Assembly (NCBI GenBank): GCA_964019135.1
Contig: OZ025252.1
Span: 7,332,823 to 7,396,822 of the forward strand
Reading direction: 5' to 3'
Origin: Arenicola marina
Taxonomy: Eukaryota; Annelida; Polychaeta; Arenicolidae
DNA length: 64,000 bases
The notes below the pieces were generated by a model that worked only from the letters and a program-made list of their open reading frames with translations, did not search any database and was not told where the DNA came from. Position 1 is the stretch's first letter. Each line of letters starts with the position of its first letter. Both the position numbers and the translations under genes were made by a program. This document shows, one piece after another, positions 21,260 to 30,161 of this stretch.

Positions 21260-24200
21260 TCAATCTTGGACCAAACACCGCACCACGTGGCGTATCGTAT
21301 ACTTCCCCTTCTGTAGCTGTGCGATGTACAGTTTGGATTTGTTGCCGTCCGCTCGCTTGACCCAGACCTCCCCCGTGTTAATGGCCGTCACGACAGCTCT
21401 GCAACACAAAGAGAACATCTCACAACGTGGAACAACAGCCATCTAAAGGCGGCTCACAACGTAGAACAACAGACATCTAAAGCGGCTCACAACGTGGAAT
21501 AACAGACATCTAAAGGCGGCTCACAACGTGGAACAACAGACATCTAAAGCGGCTCACAACGTGGAACAGCAGACATCTAAAGCGGCTCACAATGTGGAAC
21601 AACAGACATCTAAAGCGGCTCACAACGTGGAACAACAGACATCTAAAGGCGGCTCACAACGTAGAACAACAGACATCTAAAGCGGCTCACAACGTGGAAT
21701 AACAGACATCTAAAGGCGGCTCACAACGTGGAACAACAGACACCTAAAGCGGCTCACAATGTGGAACAACAGACATCTAAAGCGGCTCACAATGTGGAAC
21801 AACAGACATCTAAAGGCGCCCCACAATGTGGAACAACAGACATCTAAAGGCGGCTCACAATGTGGAACAACAGACATCTAAAGGCGGCTCACAATGTGGA
21901 ACAACAGACATCTAAAGGCGGCCCACAATGTGGAACAACAGACATCTAAAGGCGGCTCACAATGTGGAACAACAGACATCTAAAGGCGGCTCACAATGTG
22001 GAACAACAGACATCTAAAGGCGGCCCACAATGTGGAACAACAGACATCTAAAGGCGGCTCACAATGTGGAACAACAGACATCTAAAGGCGGCCCACAATG
22101 TGGAACAACAGACATCTAAAGGCGGCCCACAATGTGGAACAACAGACATCTAAAGGCGGCTCACAATGTAGAACAACAGACATCTAAAGGCGGCCCACAA
22201 TGTGGAACAACAGACATCTAAAGGCGGCTCACAATGTGGAACAACAGACATCTAAAGGCGGCTCACAACGTGGAACAACAGACATCTAAAGGCGACTTCC
22301 CAGACGCTCGAAAGAATGTTTATCATTAATCAGAAAAATGTAACTGATAAGCATACTATTAATAAGGTAACAACAACAATAGAAACAGAAGAATCGTTCA
22401 CACAGGTGATTGACATAAGAAATTCGTTCCATAGTTAAAGAGTGATATAAAACCATAACCGCGGGGTAATCTAGCGATAGCATTAGTCGGAAAATGATTT
22501 CGTGCTTGCTGCCACTTGTGGGCTATGGGGCGATCGCCAGAGACAACTAAGTAGCTTGGGCGAAGCATGCTCCATATCCAGTCGCCCACTTGCCAACAGA
22601 GCTGGGGAGGCTTCATTAGAAATGTCCACAACCTACCTACCTACCTGACTGGGGAGTCCTCCCGGTTGTCAATGACAATGTGATGTCCCTTGCTGTACAA
22701 CTCTCCCTCGTAGAACAACTTGCCGTCGTCATAACGCGCTGTAAACGGGTGCTTCTCCGCGCGAAACGCTGCGAGTACAGTAATCATTAGTCACAGAGCC
22801 ACACAAATAGAGCAAGCAACTACTGTGCTGAGTAGGGCTAGAGTGTAGACTAGTTCCACATTATATTGTAGTACCGACATTATGGATCTTAATTGTAGTA
22901 ATATTTCCCTGGTGTTCATTCACACTGCGAGAAGGTTGGTTGTTAGTTGTATATTCAGGACGCTTTGACCACTTTTGGTCATATCGCGTTAACTGGAGAA
23001 GGGAGGGAGAGTGGAGCCATGTCCCCGGGGGTAACCCCCTACTCTTTGCGAAGAAAGACATGGGATCTTTATTCTGCGACCGCACAGACATGGCCAAAGC
23101 AGGGCTCGAACCACCGATCCACGTGCCGTTGGGCTCTCAGGTGGCCAGAGCACTCAATGCGAGCGATCTAGCCCACTGAGCTATCGCGCCGGCCCCCACT
23201 GCGAGAAGTGAGAGAGATATAAGGGACCTGTTTTTCCACACATTTTATGCACCTCAGCCAGAGGTGTTCAGAACTCTTACACAATGAATATAATGTACTG
23301 CGATTACTTATAACCGATAGTGAAGCTAATAAAAAAATGTGACTCACCATCTTTTTTCTTCTTTTCTGCTTGTTTGAGTGCCTTAAAGCAAAAAATACAC
23401 AAATATGAATTATTTACCATACAAGTCATGCCAAACAGACCTTAAAAATTAGTACATAAATAAACTAATCATCATATAATTTTACCCACCGGATGTCCTG
23501 TTTATTATCAAGTACCTAGTTCTGTTACACCAATCAGTTTTGACACCCTGACGACTAAAAAAAACCAGGGCTTTATCATAAGAGGTTTCTCCATTACCTT
23601 TTTTATTGCCGTCCAGTCTTCAATGATTTCCATATCTTTCAGCATATAGACAATAAAGGGACGTGGTAAAAGTCAAGGAATTATACAACACACCCAGATT
23701 TAAACGTAAAAGATATCAGTTACTTACATATAATTTTACAATCAAATTTTAAAATTGAAGAAACTGACAATGATGCCCCTTGCTTTCAGTACAATTCGTG
23801 TTACTTGCGTAAGATATATTTCACATCTTAAATCTTAATCCCCCTCCCCCAACAGGTGTCCAGCACCCTACCCGGAAATCCTAAAACATTTCTAGTTATT
23901 ATTCCAAGGGTATTCATCGTTCGCGCGGCAACAATAATTCCGTGTATGAGACATTCACACGGTATAAGTTGATAACAGTTGCTCAGACAAAGGATATCAG
24001 TGACAGTTATAGTTTTTTTCCGCCGATCTGGACTTGTCAGATGATTTTTCCGCTTCTTCTTCACCGTCAAAGATTCGTTCCATAAATCTGCCACACCATT
24101 AAAAGTGATACGTCAAGTTCATATATTGAAGAGTTTATGAAATTTTCATTATCATATGTACATATATCATACGTATCAGCTGTTTGTCATTTTACCTCTA

Positions 24201-27200
24201 TCAGCCAATAGCACTTGACTCTTATATACCGACGTTAGATAAAGCTTTATCTTATTTATTCTTATTGGTTATATATCTTAGCAGCTCACGACCATCAATT
24301 TTATGCAAACATGTAACGGTGGGGAGATATCTTTGTTACATAGACATGGAATGGCATATTGGACATAACAGGGGAAAGCTGTTAAGTATAATCCTTGGCA
24401 TAAAACTCCGATAACATGCTTTAGGATGACATACATAACATAAACGAGGATCTTTAATTTCAAAAGCAGCGACCAGTGAAGAAGAGGAAATTATGGCGCA
24501 AATGGTTCATTTGTGCATCAACAGAAATATAAGAAGGAGGACCTTAGCAGTTGCTAATGTAAATAGTTGTTTACTGTTAGGTATTTTAAAACATTTTGGC
24601 GCATACCAGATGAGATATCTATGTTATTTCTGTCCTCCTCCAATCGTCGAATCTTGTCTGCGAGATCAAACTTTACTTGGTCGTGTAATAATATTTTTTC
24701 ACTCTGCAGGAAAGGAGGCAAAAATGTTAAAATCAGTATATTTAACACATGGCAGGAATTGCAATATAATTGTGACAAAGATGCTGATACATATATCGAC
24801 CTCTGAAGGACCTGAGGTAATGAGCATGAAACTGACAGAAATTGCAAAAGATTACTGAATGATACTCATTTTTTGGACCACATTGAATCACCATTTCACT
24901 CCAATGCACTGTTAATGTTAAAGTATTTTATACTTGCAGATAGATATTAAGAAGCTTTATACAAACGGCCCTCACCCCTGGAGATCTACAGAAGACATTT
25001 AAGCGACAACACTACATCTTTAAAACTCACTCAGGATTTACTGGTCTGACCACATCAAAGCCCTGTATTTGTATATACATTGTTCTGCCGATACTTGTGA
25101 CCACACCACAGCCCTGTATTTGTGTATACATTATTCTGCCGATACTTGTGACCCCATCACAGCTCTGTATTTGTGTATACATTATTCTGCCGATACTTGT
25201 GACCCCATCACAGCCCTGTATTTGTGTATACATTATTCTGCCGATACTTGTGACCCCATCACAGCCCTGTATTTGTGTATACATTTTTCTGCCGATACTT
25301 GTGACCCCATCATAGCCCTGTATTTGTGTATACATTATTCTGCCGATACTTGTGACCCCATCACAGCCCTGTATTTGTGTATACATTTTTCTGCCGATAC
25401 TTGTGACTACACCACAGCTCTGTATTTGTGTATAATGTTCTGCTGATACTCTGAACCACATCAAAGCCCTGTATTTGTGTGTACATTGTTCTGCTCATAC
25501 TTGCGACCACACTAAAGCCCTGTATTTGTGTATACATTGTTCTGCAGATACTTGTGACCACATCAAAGCCCTGAGTCCTTAAATGTAGTGAACAAACCTC
25601 AAAATTTTGAAGTGCTGCTTGTTCTTCGGCTTCATGTTTGTTGTGAATATTCTTGATTTTCAGCTCTCGTAGAATACCTGTAAATGCATTTTGAAATCAG
25701 CAACTTGCAAAGGAGATGCTCTTTTCAGAGCCAGATTGTGACCTTTGTTATTCAATAAAAGACAACATCTATGCGATGCATTAATCTTAAGGTACATTTT
25801 TCACCCTTATAATCTCTGGAACAGTTTACCAGTGTTATGGCACTAATGATTTGACATTTTATTTTGGCATAAACCAGTTGCTGAAATTTCTAAAACAACA
25901 GAGCAAATTATCATCTTTAAACAGTTTTGATAGTTTCCAACTGGTATGTAAACATGTCAAACAAGCCAAAGTAGCTTACCTGCCACTTGGGTTCGTATTC
26001 TCATGTTTTCTTTAAGCTGTTCCAAGGGACTCAAGTATTCGGGCGCTTTTCCTGCCTTCACCTCTTCAAGTTTAGCCTCAACCTGTGCTAACCTCTCCCT
26101 ACATAATCTGAAGAAATTCATAAAGATCATTATCATCAGAACACTTCAATTTATACATTCAAAATCTGCCAGTGTCAAACTGTCCTACAATTTTTCTCCG
26201 GTCCTAACAATACCGGTAGATCATATTTATAATGATAGAAGCTATTATTCATGTTCCTCACATTATATGTTAAACTGAATAAAAGGCTAATAAATGCAAA
26301 TACAATTGCATAAATAATTTTATTATTAGTCATCAGTATTTCTTTTATGACAAATTTATAATTTATTCATTACACAAATGTCATATAGATTAGTGGTTGC
26401 AAACAGATTGTTGTTATACTTACTGCTCTCTCAATTCACTGAATTGATGCTCCAAATCTGTTATACCATCCATGCATTCATTGCGTCTTCTTTCACATTC
26501 AGCATCATCAAGTTCTGGAATTAAAAAAACAAGATATCTCATGAGTAACATTACAAGAGCCGTGACAAATATATATCTCTAAAACTACCTAGTCAAGACC
26601 ATAGTGCTGACCAAGCAATATTAATGAAGATCTATTGACTTGGGTATGATCACTTCTTTTTATTTCACTGCTGAATTTATATATGCTGCTTCAAAGCAAT
26701 ATCTAATAACAAGTATGGTAATTTATATTTTCCAAATATTTTTAAAAAAAGGACATATACTCTTCTGAGATTTCACCATGGTATGGACAGTATGATGTCA
26801 TGCTCGTTTGCTATGGAGTGGAACTAGGTTTCCAGCAAACAGCAGAACTAGCTAACTGACAAATTTTGGGTGTTTTTCTTAACACAGAATGAGCAGCATT
26901 TGCTGGGACAATAATCTGTGACATCACACAACAACATAAACAAGAGGACAATGAACCAGGCAGCCGAGCTGACAAATGTTATCCATGGGTGCAAGAGAAG
27001 TATTTGAGCTGCCGGTAGTATTAATTATGGCCAAGCAATTTCACACAGACACTCACTTAGGATAAAGCTCTGGAAATTAAATAAAGAGGAATTTGGGGTG
27101 AGTGTTTGATATCGAAACTCCAGCAAATTGTAAAGTGGATCTCTCACCATGTTTGAGATTAAATATGGCAACCTATGATACAGCTCTTATAGAACGGATA

Positions 27201-28917
27201 TAGAAGCTGGGCTCGCGCTAGGGTATTTTTTTCATTAGCCAATTTGGCTAATTCAGTGGAAAAACATTAGCCAAAATTAGCCAAATATTTCTTTGAGGAT
27301 TTTCTGGTTCCATTTGTTGAAAAAAACATGAATAAAAATGTGTTTGTAGTTGAAATTTTATATTCGCCATTTTGGCGAGTGTCCAGGAAGTTCTTATCGC
27401 CTAATCCCGAATTTTCTCGCCAAATGGCTATTGGCGAATGCTAACGCGAGCCCAGAGAAGAATATAAAATCTTTGAAGTTTGTACATATTTTCATGACAA
27501 GACAGCTCAAATGCCTTTAAGAACCTTATTTAAAGTTGCTTAACAGGTTGATTGAGAGTACAAAGTCTAATATTTGACACAGTGAAGACTATATTATCTA
27601 GCCAGCTATGATTTTAATAAATTTTGTTAAGTGGGTGGGTGGTTGCCACGTTTGATATGCAATATCACTAGATGGTGCTGTACACATCGAAACTGCCCAT
27701 ATCACCAGATGGCATCAGTCATCACGACTTTATTCACTGATAGTAAGACAGATAAACAATAGTTTTGCAATACATCCAAAGAAATAATAAAATGAATATA
27801 ATGAATCAGCATGTCAAGTAACTTCAAATGAGGTCTCTTAAGGCATTTAACCTGTCTTTTGTGGACATATATCTTTTTGCTATAAAGTATAACTATAAAA
27901 AGCCATCTATTAAGACTAGCCACATGTTACATAAGAAAAGCCACTTCTGGCCAGCCACTTCCCTATATAACATGTATCAGTTTAGTCAGAAAAAGTAGTT
28001 TTACAACATGATCTATTATTTATTGCATACAGGTATATTCTTATACATTTAGAACTTACATTATTTCCAGTCAAAACATTTTAATTATTTAGGGTAATTT
28101 ACTGATATACTTCAAATCTATGATTTACAGAAATGATATTATAAACATTAAAACAGTGGTATATGTGGATAGTGTACCTGTTCATTGCTATAATATTAAA
28201 GCTTGGTTCTTTTTAATCAGACAATTTTACACTGATCGAGCCGCCATGATACTAAACAAATCTTGCCAAGGCTTGACCTGGTGCTAGCAGTGTCATGGCT
28301 GATTGCCTGGATGGGTAGGCAAAGGCTTTAAGTCGCTTTAAAGGCATTACAATGCCTTGAAAATGCAGTGTTATATAACCATGAAGAGGTACTCTATATA
28401 CTCTATGGCACCCTCTATGTATAACACTGTTTTTAACATTGCCCTACCATAATTGGTGATTTACCCTGTGCAAAGTTTAAAAGCTTTTCATGGAATATAA
28501 ACCAATTCAGGGGCTATTGCTGTACTGGACCGCCGTACTTAGCAATATTTTCCAACCTTTGTGGTTTGTACACAAAATTGTATTTATACAATAAATTTGT
28601 AAAAACTAGTGAAATAATAACGAGTTACAAACTCAGTGAGAACAGGCTTTTTCGGCAAGGCAGAAGTCTTGTAAGACACGAAGGACGGGCGGTACCGCCA
28701 CAAAACAGAGAAACGGTTGGCAGCGGTATCAAACTTGACAATTTATATGGGCGATAATTGGTGATTTCTACGTAGCCACGGGAGGGGTACCTGAACTTTC
28801 ATCGCCATCAGATCCAGTGCCACTTTCCGAGTCATCATCATCGCTCTTGTCACTCTCGGCAGATTCCTGGTCCATATCCTCTTCTTCGGTCTCATTTTTA
28901 TCTTCGATGCTAGGCAT
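21260..28917 (-). CDS. BRMS1L: BRMS1/BRMS1L orthologue, Sin3-HDAC corepressor subunit (ten exons, complete)
   Basis: Minus-strand exons: 28917-28791, 26514-26424, 26107-25980, 25677-25598, 24703-24607, 24087-23998, 23662-23598, 23381-23348, 22768-22645, 21398-21260. The 975 nt are in frame throughout: 324 aa against 323 for human BRMS1L. Family knowledge: a nuclear SDS3/BRMS1 protein that bridges Sin3A and histone deacetylases. Visible parts: acidic serine-rich N terminus (1-43); coiled coil from ECERRRNEC through AGKAPEYL to [17 protein letters not shown] (about 47-175); LWNESL and a basic KKKRK patch (176-190); [17 protein letters not shown] (205-221); C-terminal domain with DGKLFYEGE and [14 protein letters not shown] (about 239-316). 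The tail after KGKY runs about seven residues longer than in human. An in-frame upstream ATG at 28986 overlaps an NRF1-like site, so 28917 is preferred. All introns are GT-AG except one U12-type AT-AC intron between exons 6 and 7. Confidence 0.96.
21420..22294. repeat. 33/34-bp minisatellite in the last BRMS1L intron
   Basis: About 26 units share GTGGAACAACAGACATCTAA followed by AGGCGGCTCACAA. Units with AAAGC (33 bp) prevail on the left and AAAGGC (34 bp) on the right; on the right, GGCTCACAA alternates with GGCCCACAA. The array begins about 20 bases from the acceptor of the terminal coding exon, within the intron 21399-22644. Confidence 0.96.
22935..23196 (-). mobile_element. tRNA-derived SINE, copy 2, with 12-bp target duplication
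   Basis: Read on the minus strand, the head is GGCCGGCGCGATAGCTCAG with an A-box-like TAGCTCAGTGG. A B box GGTTCGAGCCC follows, then the shared body. The direct repeat CACTGCGAGAAG lies at 22923-22934 and 23197-23208, exactly bounding the element, as expected for LINE-driven insertion. The body ends with CCTGAATATACAAC and a short A/C-rich tail. It sits in the intron between BRMS1L exons 8 and 9. Confidence 0.92.
23663..23997 (-). other. U12-type AT-AC intron of BRMS1L
   Basis: On the minus strand the intron opens with ATATCCTTT (23997-23989), the U12 5' splice-site consensus. It closes with the branch-site sequence TTCCTTGAC (23680-23672) and the acceptor CAC (23665-23663). The branch adenosine lies about 10 nt from the end of the intron. 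No GT-AG alternative keeps the conserved reading ...TVT-GPFIVYML, whereas this junction completes the glycine codon (residue 205) exactly. Confidence 0.92.
25035..25575. repeat. 51-bp minisatellite in a BRMS1L intron
   Basis: About ten units built on CCCTGTATTTGTGTATACAT, then TCTGCCGATACTTGTGAC, lie in the intron between BRMS1L exons 4 and 5. Edge units are more diverged than central ones. Since 51 is a multiple of three, open frames appear on both strands, but they are not exons. Confidence 0.95.
27207..27455. mobile_element. MITE with 15-bp terminal inverted repeats and 5-bp target duplication
   Basis: The ends CTGGGCTCGCGCTAG and CTAACGCGAGCCCAG are inverted with one mismatch. AGAAG flanks both sides (27202-27206, 27456-27460). 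The 249-bp interior has nested short palindromes such as TTAGCCAATTTGGCTAA and CGCCATTTTGGCG, and no coding capacity. It lies in BRMS1L intron 1. The autonomous family is unknown to me. Confidence 0.8.
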
Positions 28918-28981
28918 ATCTGAGCAAATTTGTTCAATTTTTACCCGACCAAGACAAGCCAAACAACCGCCCAATGTACTA

Positions 28982-28991
28982 CGCATGCGCG
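28982..28991 (-). promoter_or_regulatory. NRF1-like site upstream of BRMS1L
   Basis: CGCATGCGCG on the plus strand matches the core of the palindromic NRF1 motif, about 65 bp upstream of the chosen BRMS1L start codon. Such sites are common in promoters of housekeeping animal genes. The in-frame upstream ATG is embedded in it, which argues that ATG is promoter or leader rather than the protein start. Confidence 0.45.
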
Positions 28992-29254
28992 AGGGAATTC
29001 CACAAAAAGGGTAGCCTCAAATCTATTTTTAGTTTCAACGAGAGTGGCTCGGATGGCATTTAACGACGTGCTTGTTACAATCACTGATGTTGGTTTACAG
29101 TGTCCCATTGAATGCTTCACGATATAGTCAAATATGTATACAAATAAAATAAAATACTTTTAGTGATAATTTTATACAGCAAGATAAGATTGTTTAGACC
29201 ATTTTTTTGTAAACAGAGATCGTACAGATCTAGTACATAATCTCTGGTGTAATT

Positions 29255-29726
29255 GATAAGGGGCTAAGTTCTTACCAGTCTGGGCGCGCAGCTGCACGGC
29301 CAGACGCCTGCACAGCCAGACGGGTGTGTGCGGGGACCGGGTGACGGCCCGATACCAAATTAATACCAAAGGACAAACACTTTTACTCAATCAAATTAAC
29401 TATATATGAGGTTTGATGTTTGTTAATAACAAAGGACAAAGTTTGATGTTTGTTAATAGCAAAGGACAAAGTTTGATGTTTGTTAAAAGCAAAGGACAGC
29501 ATTTTTTCTCAATCAAATTCAGTTTCGTACTGACTATTAGCAGTTTTGTACCTCTCCTCCCCACTGCCTCTCTCTGATCCAGCAAACTTTTCCCTTCGCC
29601 ATCCCCACCCTCCTTCAGCCAGTGGTTTCAATAACAACCACAAGCATTCTCATTGGCCTAGAGCGCCTCCCCCCCGCCCCCCTCCCCACCCGTCTGGGCG
29701 TGCAGGTAAGATCTTAGCCCCTGTTG
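29255..29726. mobile_element. Putative non-autonomous hAT-like element
   Basis: Inverted ends GGGGCTAAGTTCTTACC (from 29260) and GGTAAGATCTTAGCCCC (to 29721) match at 16 of 17 positions. GTGTAATT occurs on both sides at 29247-29254 and 29727-29734, an 8-bp direct repeat of the size hAT transposases leave. The interior holds about three tandem 30-bp units (29408-29500, GTTTGATGTTTGTTAA) and a C-rich part. No coding remains. It sits between the divergent BRMS1L and CIMIP1 genes. The exact ends are uncertain by a few bases. Confidence 0.55.
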
Positions 29727-30025
29727 GTGTAATTAGGGCTTTAACTAAACAACATTTTCACATTCGGCAAATCAATAAATATTTCGAGTGCTTGGAATGG
29801 GTAACTCAATTAATGACAAAACTGACGCTGTGTGCAGTATATGTATGTTTAAATTTGTTCATCAATCAGATGCCAACAATTAATATGCAGTTACTAAATC
29901 ACTCACCAGAGGTAACAATTTTCATTCTCAGTAAATGACGAAAAGTGCTGCCATCTAGGATCCAATTCAGGCAGTATGTTGTCTTTGCTTTTCTGTGACG
30001 TAATGCCGTGCCAACATCACCTGCT

Positions 30026-30054
30026 TGACGTCACAAAGAGATCTCCAAGGTAAC
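30026..30054 (+). promoter_or_regulatory. CRE and X-box-like site upstream of CIMIP1
   Basis: A perfect CRE, TGACGTCA (30026-30033), is followed by ATCTCCAAGGTAAC (30041-30054), which resembles an RFX X-box: the right half GGTAAC is intact and the left half differs at two positions. RFX factors drive many ciliary genes, which fits CIMIP1 starting 108 bp downstream. Function is inferred. Confidence 0.4.
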
Positions 30055-30161
30055 GAACTCATGATGGTTTTGGCAAGGGAACATCACTTACCTTGGATTG
30101 TGTATTAATCGTTTGCATAGCACCTTACTGAACGTCTCACACATAGAAAAATCCAACGATA

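Noticed and set aside
21420-22294. CRISPR-like regular array
   Set aside because: Units are contiguous with no unique spacers, in a eukaryotic intron; this is a minisatellite. The same holds for 40355-41275.
23090-23195. tRNA gene (minus strand) with A and B boxes
   Set aside because: The same head plus body occurs three times, one with a target duplication, so it is the head of a SINE.
28915-28986. Longer N terminus for BRMS1L from the in-frame ATG at 28986
   Set aside because: The ATG sits in an NRF1-like promoter motif, and the extra residues do not resemble the family, whose members begin with a short acidic region.
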